The notes beneath the pieces are model-generated. The model made no database searches and had not been told where the DNA came from. It was given only the letters and a program-made list of their open reading frames with translations. A program made the translations under genes and the position numbers. 64,000 bases of DNA, from contig JAFKAC010000079.1 in NCBI GenBank assembly GCA_025766275.1, forward strand, positions 186,001 through 250,000. Direction: 5' to 3'. The stretch is from Lactarius indigo (Eukaryota; Basidiomycota; Agaricomycetes; Russulales; Russulaceae). Of the stretch, positions 36,996 through 49,159 are shown in pieces. Within the stretch, counting starts at the first letter, position 1. Every line of letters starts with the position of its first letter.

Positions 36996-37441
36996 TGTAA
37001 CGCCGTCACAGCGTTAGCTCGACTTGAGCGTAAATGAAGGCGACCTGAGTAACTTAGCTGATCACGCCCTAAGACGTATGGCACGAAGGCTCTATTCTAG
37101 ATGTTTGAAGACACTAGTTATGACTTGCGGCTCCTCTACTCCGAGGTAGAGATGAAAGAGGGTTTGAAGCGAGAAGTGACGATTGAAGAAGACCAAGATG
37201 GCGTGTCTTGGTCTTCCACAGCTATCTTAAATACAAAACAGCAGGCTTTCAAGCGCTGCTATGAGTCACTGTAATGTAGCGTCCAACGTATCGCGTAAGT
37301 AGCGCAATCCTAGTACTACTACTATCTGTACTAGGATCGAGTCATTCCCAAACACCTAACTCCTGCGTAAACTCCGAGTCCGTGACTAATCTACCTTACC
37401 GCCGTAGTCACAACCGGTACAGTAAGGGTCAAACCGTAACA
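36996..37441 (-). repeat. gypsy 5' LTR with promoter
   Basis: The 5' LTR in sense orientation. The minus strand has TATTTAA at 37233-37227, and the inferred transcript start is near 37199, where ATCTTGGTCTT begins. One base differs from the 3' LTR (T37106). Confidence 0.92.
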
Positions 37442-38074
37442 GTCGGCCTCTTCGGAGATGTGATCAATCAGGAGGTCGGGGTCGATGGAGGTGGTAGGGG
37501 ACAGGACGCGAGCGGCGGTGAGTAAGCCCGAGGCGAACTTGGACATTTCGTCCGGGATAGCTTTGATTATCGCTGACCGGTACTCCTTCTCAGATACAGT
37601 GACGCCAACAGCCGCGAGCTCCTCGCGCTTCACGCGCATTTCTCCAAGGAAAGCACGGACGTCCCCGCCGCGCGGGCAGCGCATCTCAGAAAAGGCGGTG
37701 AGCATGTCGGTCTCCGCGTACTGACTTTTCACGCTGAACTCGGTGGTTACTTTCTTCCAGCGCTCTTCGGCAGAGTTGAGCGACTTCAGGCGAACGGCGG
37801 TGGAATCGGGGAGACGCTGAGAGAGTAGGTATTTGGCGACGGTCTCCTCCTGAGTCCACTCGTCGATGGCTTTCTTCTCGTCGGCCGTGGGCTTGTTTGG
37901 GTCAGCCGCGACGGGACATTGAGACTTGCCAGTGAAGTGAGTCCATTTCTGATTGGCCTCCATAGCTTCCTGGAAGCGCATGCTGAAGATAGCCCAGTTG
38001 GAGCCGGTAGGATCAAGACGAGGGACAGAGGTGGGAAGGGGGTCGTTCATAGCAGCAGGGATGGCAGGGCCCAT
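37442..38074 (-). CDS. copia gag N-terminal part (separated from pol by the gypsy insertion)
   Basis: An open frame of 211 codons to the insertion point, in the gag domain typical of Ty1/copia (WAIFSMRFQEAM, then ETVAKYLLSQRL, then LKSLNSAEERWKKV). The ATG at 38074 overlaps the primer-binding site, so the Met at 38050 (MNDPLPTSVPRL) is the likelier start. At the gypsy junction, ..SEEAD continues in the same frame at 29776 once one GTCGG is discounted. Beyond 37442 the present frame runs a few codons into the gypsy LTR and stops at 37391. Confidence 0.85.
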
Positions 38075-38078
38075 AACC
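38067..38078 (-). other. copia primer-binding site complementary to initiator tRNA-Met anticodon region
   Basis: In sense orientation GGTTATGGGCCC abuts the 5' LTR. The plus strand here, GGGCCCATAACC, equals the anticodon stem-loop of eukaryotic initiator tRNA-Met (CAU anticodon). Drosophila copia primes with such an internal half-tRNA. Confidence 0.75.
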
Positions 38079-38546
38079 TCTTACGAGGTATGGACGCTCG
38101 GATATGTAAATGAATGTAGTGAGTAATAAATGAGTTAGAACGCGTGCGCCGCCTGTGTCTGTACAAACGGACAAGGCACTCAGAATCTGCGCACGCTAGA
38201 GCAGATACTAGGTATATTCACCTGTACAAACGGACAAGGCACTGGGGCCGGTAAGTACAGGCAAGTCGGTAGTAAACTACTATAACTCACCTCAGAATCT
38301 GCGCACGCTAGAGCAGATACTGAGGTTCTACGATACGAGAATACGGAACGTTTTATACTGTAAGTATACGAAAATAAATTTCTTTTCCACTTCCGCGGAA
38401 CGGCGTGGGCAACGGGAATCGAGACAGTAAGTAAGTAAAATATTGTGACGTCGCGCGCGTTTGCACGACATCCGCTCAGTACCAAAATATACGGAATATA
38501 CGAAGTGGACACAATCGATAAGGTAATAATAGAACTCACTTCAACA
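38079..38546 (-). repeat. copia 5' LTR
   Basis: 468 bp, identical by eye to the 3' LTR except C38306. The minus strand has TATAAAA at 38357-38351. Followed on the right by the TCCGG duplication (38547-38551). Confidence 0.93.
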
Positions 38547-38893
38547 TCCGGGGCCAGACACCATTGCACCAAGTAGTACTGGGCAATCACGACTACCAGA
38601 GTTTCTGGATGAACCCATGGGATAAAAAATCCCATCTAGGCAGAGTTGTTTGTCTGGCACAACAATTACTGGAGCACGGCGCGGACGTGAACGCACAAAC
38701 CAGGGACCGGGAAACGCCGTTACATCTGGCATCACGCCTTCGGTTGCACGAGATGGCGCGAATTCTTCTCAAGTACGGTGCCGATGTCAATGTGAAGAAC
38801 TCCGAGGGCAAGTCCCCGTTACAACTCGCTTCTGGGAGAAAAGGCAAGGGGATGAAACGATTGTTGTTGAAATATTCATATCCTGTCAAGTAA
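38547..38893 (+). pseudogene. NLR3 severed 3' end (last ankyrin units)
   Basis: After the TCCGG duplication, the frame from 38552 (GQTPLHQVVLGNHDYQSF..) continues NLR3 exactly in phase. It encodes the final ankyrin unit, ending ..SGRKGKGMKRLLLKYS and a stop at 38891-38893, matching the C-termini of NLR1 and NLR5. No base is missing, so the pre-insertion gene was open. This piece has no start of its own. Confidence 0.92.
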
Positions 38894-41800
38894 ATATGAT
38901 ACAAAGTCGGGATAGGTCTGCCCTACGATACCTCAGTGTAGAAACATAGCTCGTTTGCCATATTTGTTCGGATGTTAGATAGCAGTCGTATGTGGAGTGT
39001 AAAAAAAATTTGCGGAATCCCGCACCTCACCGGACCGTGTCCCCCCTGCCCACAAAAGCGTTGTCCCTGCGCCCACCCTCGCTCGTGACGACATTCCTTC
39101 TTTCCATAAAAGCCTCAGAATGGTGGGGATCTCAGCGTACCGTGTGTCACGCAACTTGCTGGGGCCGTCTAACATGGCGCACGTGACACCTGTGCCCGAT
39201 GGCCACAGGAGGAGCAAGCGCAGGCGGTAAATGGTCAGGGTGACAAAAGCCTCGCACGAATAGGACGGACTAGACCGGAGGGAGAAGATCACTGCAATAA
39301 AGATGCTCGCAATGCGAAATTACGAGAGCGAGAAGCGAAGTGCCACGTGTATGCGTTGGCCATCCTTAAGAGGAAGAGAACGAGAAATGGGTGAGTAACA
39401 GTTAAGAGGGCCTATGTCAAGGGTTCCAATATATTTGCCAAACTCTAGCGACAGATTGCCCACTGCGCCCGTCGGCCAATGGGAACCCTGCACCTGGCTC
39501 CATCTGCGTGTGGAGAGGAGAGGGTGTGAGAGGATGAGGTCCTTGGGAAAACAGTATGAGGTAAACGGTACTCGTACAAAGAGATCGCGTTGCACAGTAC
39601 TTACATTCGAAAGTTTCGAAATACAAACGTATTTCGTCACGGATAAACGCGCAACCGTCAGGGGAGAGCGGCATATGCCCGCAGTACGTCGCCTACGCCC
39701 GCTCCGGTACAGAGGTAAATATATCACACGCGTCATCGCTGAAGCCGCAGAGGCAGTACAAACCCGGCAGGAGGGGCAGTAAGGTCTGCAAAGGAAGCGC
39801 GCCCAGCGATAATGCGTGTGAGCGAGGAAGTGTGACCTAGGAAGTACGGGAAAACGCGCCCATGTCGCTCGTCAACTCTCTGGCCGGGAACTCCCTCACT
39901 CGAACCGATGAGCCGGACGCAGAGCTCGATCCGGCGACGAGCGTAACAGACAATTTTGTCGCCAAAGTCAGCAAATGCCTTTTGAACGGTTTGACTCTCC
40001 TGCTCCACTTCTCATAGATAGCCAGCCACGTAAATGTAGCTGACGCGCGGTGGAGACAATGACGATATCAGTCATCCGACTTCTAGTCTAGTCAATTTGA
40101 CCGTGTCGGAGACAAGGGCAAGGTCCATGCCACTGAGACGCCCTTGAATTTCCAGGGTTCGGTACCGGAAGCGGGGTGTTGGGGAACCCGACGCTGAACC
40201 GACGCTGAGAAGAGGACGATCCGTACCGGACGGGCGGTAAGGACGGCGGAGGAAACTATTGCTGGCGGGGCGGACGTGCGCGAAAGTAGTAGAGGACACC
40301 ATTTGAATGCTATTCCATTTGTGAGATAGGGGACTGAAACGGGAGAGATAACGCACGTATAAAGCGAACAAGAGTTTTCTAACTCCTGCGACCAAGCTTC
40401 CGTTCATCGCCAACGGAAGCCCTGTTCTGGCGTGCCGTTTCGGAGAATGGCAAGGTGGTCCCTATGTGAGTGTGAGAAGGGGGTGCTCGGAAATGTTAGG
40501 TCGGGGTTGGTTTGACCGGCAAACACCGGATTTCCATGAGTTCGTCGCCATTTCACATACTGTACAGTAAACTCTTCCCAAGACTCCCCACAGAATTTCC
40601 CCTTTGTGATGAGTCATTGCTCGATATTCCACTTGAGATCTACTTCTCTGTTTTAAAACGTGCACAACGAGTGATTAGTACCATGGAACTATGGTTAGAT
40701 GTGAATGTAATAGCGTCAATGATACATGAAGGAGAATATTACTAAGTTTGACGTTTGATGAACAACTCAACGGGGGTATTAAAGGTCATGCTGGTCTGTG
40801 ATAAGATAATGTGATGAATTCATTGGAACACCAGTAACGTTCAGATGTGATAAAAATCTCAAGTCTGCTACAGCTGCAGTCGCTGCGGCTGCTGCCGGAT
40901 GCGGAGAGCCGTGGGATGTCAAGACTACCCTATGGGCTACAATACACCGAGTGACCTTCGGCCACTTCTACTTTGCGCAGATGAGACCCCTACATGAGAG
41001 CGGGAAAACAGTGTGGGTACTGCGTGGCTCGGTGTGAGCAAGCCATGTGAAACTTGAAGCTTGAGGCCTGATGCTCTGTGATCCCGTCCGTTTACCCGAA
41101 CCTGCGTGTGCACCGTTCTACCTAGGTGGTCCCCATAAAACCGCTTTGAGTAAGGCAGATCTAGATTTGCTCGACGTAGAGGCTGTGCTGGCGGTAGCTA
41201 CCAGCGCACAAGCAGGTCAGAACTTAGTGGAGCATGAGTGCGTTTGAGTCTATTGCTCAGTCTATCGTTTCCTCGCCAGCTGTCATAGGTCAACAATCAT
41301 CAGTCACCAGTCATCTGGTGAAGCTGTCTGAATCCCCGCAGTCGTCATCGCCCATAGTGACCCCCCTGCGCTCTGCCACCGCCCTGGTATGCCACACATC
41401 ATGCCACCTGGTGGGCGTATCACCAGACGCGCTTCCCTGGGAGGCCGTGAGAAGATCCCTACACACCGCTGACAGCACCCAATGACCATTCGAGAAAAAA
41501 GTATGTTTATATCCCCTTCATCTTTTGAGAAAGGCTTCATGACGCCCACAGACTCTTGAGGGTGAAGTTATCAGGGCCTGCAGACACCACATGGGAAGAT
41601 ATTAATATCAGTAACATGGATCGGGGTGAACTGCATCTGGGTTGCTGCATATCTAAGGTAAGCTCAGCTTTTTTTAAAGATCTGTTTCTATTCCGGGATA
41701 CATATTGGAAATACAGACCGGTCGCCATAATAGAGCTACAGTGTCTATGGGCAGTTCTGCCTATGCAGAATCACCTCCCCAACACAGTACCTGCGACTAG

Positions 41801-42311
41801 CACTATGAATTAACGTTAAACCAAGGCAAAACCATATAGACAGAGGCTGGGAGGCAGTCCTTCGGTGATTGGGGGGGGTTGAGGGAAACGGAGACAGGGG
41901 GTAAAAAGAGAGGAAGACGCGAAGTCCTCACACATACACTAACAGAAGGGGAACTTTCACCTCATGCCCCCCCTAGGGTAAGCTGCGTATACTTTGCCGA
42001 AGGCACCATATCTAAGAATGGAGGGTGAGTCCATAATCGGTTAGTAGAGAAGCCGGGGAAGAGTTGTTGGGTAGGAAAAGAAGACAGAGCCGTGGGACTC
42101 CATCAAGGGTTGTTGACAGGCGGGGAAACATTGGCACAAGGCCGAATCTTTCAGCGCCGAAAGTCCCCCGCGATCCGGTCGTGGTTGTACCGGACCCGAG
42201 TCGAACTGCAGCTTCCAAACCGATACAGTACATACGCGACTCGGAGGCTGTCCCCACATCTCACTGGTCTCACATCTCGACCTTGTCCAACTCAGAGTCG
42301 CCATAAGCACG
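38894..42311. other. intergenic between NLR3 and NLR4
   Basis: 38920-39110 is the conserved receptor 3' flank. The part from about 39.2 to 40.45 kb matches segments before NLR5 (47.4-48.5 kb) and NLR6 (57.6-58.4 kb). A decayed TBCA copy lies at 40840-41220. 41230-41990 shows nothing recognisable. The NLR4 promoter carries ATCCGGTCGTGGTTGTACCG near 42175 and a block TTGTCCAACTCAGAGTCG just before the start, shared with NLR3. Confidence 0.5.
40840..41220 (+). pseudogene. TBCA relic upstream of NLR4
   Basis: Near 40855 the sequence reads as LKSATAA..GEPWDVK, matching LESATAADAGGGEESWDVR of the intact gene. Near 41160 DLLDVEAVLAVATSA matches ELLNAEEVLAAATSA of the last exon. The first exon is not recognisable, and the frames between are lost. 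Confidence 0.7.
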
Positions 42312-45300
42312 ATGTCATCCAACAACCAGATGTCCTCCTCCACTCCAAATATTCAGCTGATCTTCGACGAGGCCCTAAAAGAGTACAAGAAGAAAACCGG
42401 AAAAGAACTTACTACCCACCCAATTGCAGACGAGATCAAAGCTTGCGATTCTCCTGAAGCTATCCTTACGGTACTTCAAGGGAAAGCCAATGAACTCAAC
42501 CCATCTCAGAGCAACGATGAGCGACTCACCAAGTGGCTTACGCCAACCGTAAATGTCCTCAACGCACTCTCCGCCACCCTTGGTGTGGGTGTTGGTATGG
42601 TAAGCCCCAGCATGTTGTCACATAATGCTCGGTCTGTGTCATAACGTTAATTTTCAGGTATTTCCCCCGACTAAAGTCATATTTTCTGGAATCGGCATCC
42701 TCCTCGTAGTCAGTTTTTGTGCCCACTCCAATCGTGTACTAGTAGGCCGATAACACCGTCATGACCTCACGCAGGCAGCAAGGGACACGGCAGCGAGCCG
42801 CGATGCACTTATAGAACTCTTCGACCAGATAAAGAACTTCTTTATACGCCTCAAGACCTACACCGAAGTCCCACAGACCGCGGAGATGACGAGCGTAATA
42901 GGGAAGATTATGGCGGAAGTGCTGTTTATGCTTGCTATAGCAACAAAGGCGATGAAGCAAGGACGAACGAGTGGGTCCAGTTCTGTCTCTGAGCTTCTCC
43001 TCACTTAAATTCGACCAGAAACATTTCTTAAAAAGCTGGCGGGAAGGAACGACATCGAGGACGCGCTACTGAAGTTGAATAAATTGGAACAGGGGGAGCT
43101 TCGTATGGTATCTGCGCAAGTGTTGAAGACCACCAGTGATCTCAAGGACGTTACAAAGGATATAAAAGACGCTACTGGTAATCTCAAGGACGGTGCGTAG
43201 CTAGTTCGTCTCTCAACACAATTCACACTAAATATCGGATCAGACGCGAAAGAAACGAAAGTGATGGTGCAGCAGATTGTAAGCAATATTAGCTCCGGCA
43301 GTTGTAAGTATTGTCATGATCTCATCGCGAATAAGTGTAAGAGTTCACACACAATTTCAGGGGAGCAACTCCGAGGATGGTTGACTCCACCTGATCCATC
43401 GACGAACCACAACATCGCGTGCAGCGCTCAGCACGAGGGAACTGCGGTGTGGGTTTTCAACGAGGATATTTTCAAGCAATGGGAGTCGTCGGGCTCATTA
43501 TTGTGGATTCATGGGAAACGTACGTTTTATACAATGGGGCCCGCATCTCACTGACAACTGCTGCTTTTGTAGCGGGGTCGGGGAAGAGCATCCTCTGGTT
43601 CGCCATTCTGTTTTATTTTCGTATCCAGAAGCTTATGTTCTCGATCAGCTCTGCAATCATTCAGCACATCATCACCCTACGCGATGCTGGGTCGGCCTCC
43701 GCCGCCTATTTCTATTTCGATTTTAGAGATGACAATAAAAAGCATCGGCGAAACCTCCTTTCTTCACTTCTGATACAGCTTGCTTCCCGGTCCACGCCTT
43801 GTCTCAATATACTCTCCCACATCTGTTCCCCTTATGATGCTTGCAAGGAGCAACCCAGTGAACGTGCTTTGATGCGATGCCTCAAAGACATGCTCATGGT
43901 CCCTTCCCTTTCTCAACTCCCCACTTACATCGTCCTTGATGCCCTTGACGAATGCCCCAACACGTCCGGCATACCAACTCCGCGAGGACATGTCCTCGAA
44001 CTCGTAAAAAATCTTGTTGACCTGCGCCTTCCGAACCTACACATCTGCATCACCAGTCGCTGGGAGAATGATATCCGGACCACTCTCGAGCCACTGGCAT
44101 CGGGCCACCTCTCCCTTCATGACCAACCCGGGCAGAAAAATGATATTGTTGAATACATTGGTGCGGTTGTTCAATCCGACCCTCAAATGATGAGTTGGCG
44201 GGACGATGACAGGAGTCTAGTAATCAGGACACTCTCGGAGAAAGCCGATGGCATGTAAGGCGATGTTTCATTCTCATCAGTACCCCCTTCCCTAATATTC
44301 GTCATACAGGTTCCGATGGGTGTTTTGTCAGCTGGAGATGTTGAGGCACTGTCTGGCTCCCAGTCTTCGACGTCAACTTGACGAACTACCGAAAACCCTG
44401 GACGAGACATACGAGCGGGTCTTGAAAGAGATCGAATCCACCAACCAAGGCCAATACACGCGCCGTTTGTTGAATTGCCTCGCTGTGGCTCGTCGGCCGC
44501 TTCGTGTTGAGGAGTTCGCAGAGGTACTTGCATTTGACCTTGATACAACTGAAGAAGAGATCCCGACACTCCATGTGGAATGGCGATGGGAGGACCAAGA
44601 GCGAGCCGTGTTGTCTGCTTGTTCGAGCTTAGTTGCCATTGTCGACGACGGGAATTGCCGGGTTGTCCAATTTTCACATTTTTCAGTGAAGGAGTACCTC
44701 ACGTCGAATCGTCTTGTTGCCGCGAGCGGAGATATCTCACAGTACCACATTCTTCCCGAACCCGCGCACTTGATCCTTGCGCGTGCCTGTCTTGGCGTTC
44801 TACTCAACTTGAATAATCGCGTTGACAAAGATTGTGATGAGGGGAGTGGCAGGAACGGCGACAAGATCATCCCTTTGCTCAACTACGCTGCCAGGTACTG
44901 GGTTCCCCACGCACAGGTTGGGAGCGTCTCGTCACGCCTTAAGGATGCGATGGGGATTCTTTTCGACTTGAACCAACCATACTTTTTGGAATGGATAAAG
45001 ATACACGACATCGACCCCTATGTATATGAACACCGGGAAAAACACCACCAACCCCTGTACTACGCCGCTCTCTGTGGGTTCTATGACCTAGTTCGGCGCC
45101 TCGTCGTTAAACACCCAGAACAAGTAAATTATCGTAGTGGCAACCTCCGGTGTCCCCTGGTCGCGGCCCTATCAAGAAAGCACTTTCGGGTTGCCGAGCT
45201 CCTCATTGAACATGGCGCACATATCAACGCTCGCGGATGCCCCCCACTTTTCCACACCATCCGGTTTTTAGGAGGTGCTCGTGTCGACGCCGTGGAGTTT

Positions 45301-47127
45301 CTGCTCAGATGTAGCGCAGATGTGAACGCCATGGAGGAACATTTTTGGACTCCACTGCATATAGCGGCTGAAAGGGGATTTCTCAAGGTAGCTCAGATGT
45401 TACTCGAACACGGGGCCGAGGTCGATTGTCGAAATGACAAGGGTCAATCACCATTACACCTGGTGTCGATCAGGAAGTCTGGCGAACACGAAGGCGAACG
45501 TGAAGGCGAACGTGCTATTCTTGTGCGAATACTAGTTGAGCGCGGTGCGGACGTGATGGCACAAGATGAGGACAAGGCAACCCCGTTGTCTTTCGCATCA
45601 TGTTACGGGCGGTCCGAGATTGCCCGGCTACTGCTCGACCACGGCGCAAACGCACAAGCAGAGAACATCCAAGGCCGGAGCCCACTGCACGAGGTGTCAC
45701 GAGGCATCCGCCAATACCAAACATATCCTAACATCGGACTTAGTTCCAAGGACACGGCATTTCGCCACGAAATGGCTTCCAATGTCGCGCTGCTCCTCCT
45801 TGAGCACGGCGCGGACGTGAATGCACTAGATAAAGACCACGCAACCCCATTACATCTCGCGTCCTCTTACGGGATACTCGAGGTCGCTCGACTGCTGCTC
45901 GACCATGATGCGAAAGCCAACAGGGAGAACGTTCAGGGCGAGACGCCTTTGCATCTAGTTTCACAACACGTGCCGTACAGCAACGGAAATTCCGACGTCG
46001 CACGACTTCTACTAAAACTCGGCATGGACGTGAACGCACGAGACAAGTCCCAGGCAACCCCTTTACACTTCGCGTGTTTCCGTGGGCACTTCGATACGGC
46101 ATTGGTGTTGCTCGACCATGGAGCTGAAGTCAACGCGCAGAACGCTGATGGCCAGACCCCATTGCACCGTGCTGTAAATTCTTGCGCATACTATAATGTT
46201 CGTGTTGCACAGCTAATGTTGGAGCGCGGCGCGGACGTGAATGCACGAGACAAGGACCGGGCAACCCCATTACATTTGGTGTCTCCCTTCTACTCGGCGG
46301 AGGTTGCTCAGGTGCTGCTTGACCATGGTGCCGAAGCCGACGCACAGAACGCAGACGGCCGGACCCCATTACACTGTTTATCGCAATGTTCACATATCCG
46401 CCACCTTCATAACTTCGCGCGGCTATTGTTGAAACACGGCGTGGACGTAAACGCACAAGACAAATCCCAAGCAACCCCATTACATTTTGCATCCCAGCGT
46501 GGGCTTGTTGATGTCGCCGAGGCGCTGCTCGACCACGGGGCAAGCGCGAATGCGGAAGACATCCGGGGCCAGACACCATTACACCGAGTATCACAGTGCC
46601 TAGACCATCCTGGTGAACACTCTTCCCGTGTTGTGCGGCTATTGTTGGAGCGCGGCGTAAACGTGAACGCACGAGACGAAGAACAGGCAACCCCATTACA
46701 TTTAGCATCCTACTATGGGAATGCCGGTGTCGCAGAGGAGCTACTTGATCATGGGGCATGGGTTAACGGGGAGGATATCCGAGGCCAAACACCCCTACAC
46801 CGATTACTACTAGGAAATCACGACTATCACAGTTTCACGAAGGCGGAGTCGTGGGATCGAAAAAGCTATCCAGACAGAGCTGTTCGCCTCGCACGGCGAT
46901 TACTAGAGCGCGGCGCGGATGTGAATGCACAAAACGGAGACCACGAAACCCCGTTACACCTGGCGTCACGTCTACGGTTACTCGAGATAGCGCGAACCCT
47001 TCTCGAGCTCGGTGCCGACGTCAATGTGAAGAATTTGGAGGGAAAGTCGGCTTTGCAGCTTGCTTCCGGAAGAAAAAGGAAGGCAATGAAACGATTGTTG
47101 TTGGGATGCTCTAACAACCAGGCGTGA
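42312..47127 (+). CDS. NLR4: Goodbye-NACHT-ankyrin STAND protein (intact)
   Basis: Exons 42312-42599, 42658-42708, 42775-42970, 43019-43192, 43244-43303, 43361-43519, 43573-43597, 43649-44254 and 44310-47127 join in phase to 1458 residues. Goodbye domain at about 10-125; a linker with two extra heptads (DLKDVTKDIKDATGNLKD); Walker A GKPGSGKS (308-315); Walker B IVLDALDEC; TSRWEND in place of TSRPE; the SHFSVKEYLTS end of the winged-helix part; ankyrin repeats to the C-terminus with six supra-repeats. Exons 1-5 are closest to NLR3, while exons 6-9 are closest to NLR2, so the gene looks chimeric. Intron 7 (51 bp) has no stop and is a multiple of three; retaining it would add 17 mostly hydrophobic residues right after the P-loop. 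Confidence 0.85.
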
Positions 47128-49159
47128 TACATAGTCGTGATTGGCCTGCTCTACGATACATCAGCGTAGAAACGTTGCTTTGTTCGACATATTTATTCAG
47201 ATACAGATAGTAGGTAGTAGCTTTATACGGAACGTATTGAAGATCCCGCAGCTCACCTCTGCTCGACCTGCCAATTCATGAAAACGTTATTCTTGCCCCT
47301 TGTCTCGCCCCATTGTCGCTCACGGCAACCGTGCTCCAGCATCGGCCCAACATGGGCAAGCATCAGCGCATCTCATGTCACGTAACTTGGTGGGGCTCTA
47401 TCTGGATGTAGTATCACCATTGGGTGGCTCACTGGAGAAGATTCAAGCGCGGTTAATGAATGGCCTGGTCACGCGGAATTATGTGAGGGAGAAGCGAAGT
47501 GTCATTTGTACGCGTTGGCTTAGTCAGGAAGGGAACGAGAAGTAGTGAGTGCCAGTGGCGGTAGACAGAAGACGCACGTCGAGTATATTTGCCGAACCCT
47601 AGCGAGGAATTGCTCGTCAGCCGATGGCTGACCTGCGTCGGGCGCTGTCTGTTGGGAGAAACGAGAGGAGGGCGAAAGAGGGACTAACGAGGGAGAGTAG
47701 TCCTTGGGGGAAAATGGTGTGCTGTGGACTGCGTTGCGCAGTGCTTACGCTTAAAAGTTGGCGAATGGAAACATTTTTCGTCCCAGACGAATGTACGAAT
47801 CTGACTTTTGTCAGTAGAGCCCCGGAGCGGCACGGCCGTGCACTGTGTCGCCCATCTCCGCCATTTCACAAAGGTAATGCATCGCATGCGTCAGTGTCAC
47901 CACCGGAGCCGCCGACACGGAACAAATCATGCAGGAGGAGTAGAGGTGCCCAGGGCAAACGTACGCTGTGAGAAGACGCATGAGCGAAGAAGTGCGACCA
48001 CGCAAGTACGGGAAAAACCCCCACGCTTTTCATCTGCTCAGCGCTCGGCGCATGGGACATTGTCACCCTCTCCACCAGCTACACCATCGCTGCCCTCTCT
48101 TTCGCCCAAACGAATATGCCAGACATAGATTTCACATCCGGGGACGAGTGGAACAGATATTGGTTGCCATATACTATACTCACCTGTTTCGGTTTCCTCC
48201 CTCACACAGACTGCCAGGACATGTAAACATTGGGTTGCGTAGCTGACGCGTCGTGGAGGCAAAGGCGATGTCGGTCATGGATCGAGCCGTAAATGCGGAC
48301 CAAGGTCAGTGTCCTTGGATTTCCAGGATTCGGTGCCAATGGTTGGCTGGGGACCCGATGCCTTGCAGAGGCAAGAAGAGGCCTACCAAATGGCAGAAAG
48401 GTGATTACTCGTTGAGTAGATGTACAGAGAGTAAAGAAGACCATTTGAATGCCATTCCATTTATGTGAGAGAGAACCAGAACAGGAGAGACAACGCACTC
48501 TTCAACGGACCAAGCTAATAAATAAATACGGGAGCCCTGCTTCTGGAGTGCCGATGTTGGGTCGGAGAACAACGGTAAGAATTGCGGAGAGGAGGTAGCC
48601 TATTCCTATTTTCAGGTGAGCAATGAGAGGGAACAGCCCTATTTGAGCTTAGATTGCTTGATTAGAACCGACATGACACTCGTCGAACGAGAAGATGGCG
48701 GTCTGTCGGAGGGACGGTTTGGCCCGCGGACACCAGTTGTTGCATTCAAATGAGATCCCGCTTTTAAATACAGTAGCTAACCCACTTATAAGTTATTTAT
48801 AACCTTCCCACGACTATTCCCGTTTACATTGGCTCCAGCTCTACTTCTTACATTACAACGTGTGCGACAAGTAACTACCGCTGTAAAACAAGCTGTATAA
48901 CACATGTATCGTGGTTTGAGGTGGCTGCAATGGCGTCGATAGGACAAAACGTTTTTGGGACCGTCGAACGTTGAAGACTTGTGCTGATCTGCGATAATGT
49001 TAACTTAATTGGAACGCACCCGACTTACCTATCCCCAGGCCATGGAGAGTAATACCGACCCACAAAGTAATTCAGATGTGACGACGCCATATCCTCTGGT
49101 ATGCAACTTCTTTCGTGTTCATGACCCCATTTCCCTCCTGCCGTAAGCCCGACCGGCAC

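Larger units (their letters stand above)
29782..37441 (-). mobile_element. Ty3/gypsy chromovirus-type LTR retrotransposon nested in copia
   Basis: 446 bp LTRs (29782-30227 and 36996-37441) with TG..CA ends differ at one base (C29892 versus T37106, at a CpG). The minus-strand internal part encodes gag, then protease, reverse transcriptase, RNase H, integrase and a chromodomain. The order (integrase last) and chromodomain identify a Ty3/gypsy chromovirus. GTCGG duplications flank it. The 7660 bp element is structurally complete, but pol holds three in-frame TGA codons, so it is probably non-autonomous. It must be younger than the copia insertion that hosts it. Confidence 0.95.
25477..38546 (-). 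mobile_element. Ty1/copia LTR retrotransposon, interrupted by a nested gypsy element
   Basis: Two 468 bp LTRs (25477-25944 and 38079-38546) differ at one position, T25704 versus C38306, within a CpG. They enclose gag-pol on the minus strand with the copia domain order (gag, protease, integrase, reverse transcriptase, RNase H). Without the nested gypsy element (29782-37441 plus one GTCGG copy) the element is 5405 bp. The flanking TCCGG duplication and near-identical LTRs indicate a recent insertion into NLR3. In sense orientation the LTR starts TGTTGAAG and ends CTCGTAAGA, so the 3' terminus is not the usual CA. It cannot be autonomous now because gag is split. Confidence 0.95.

Noticed and set aside
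38067..38078. A tRNA-Met gene fragment
   Set aside because: Only the 12-base anticodon region matches, exactly at the LTR edge, which fits a primer-binding site and not a tRNA gene. No full tRNA gene was seen in the window.
43419..44258. A continuous frame through exon 6, intron 6, exon 7, intron 7 and exon 8 of NLR4, read as one exon
   Set aside because: The same splice sites exist in all six copies and give the conserved junctions GK.GSGKS and S(I/V)LCSAIIQH. The openness is limited to some copies.
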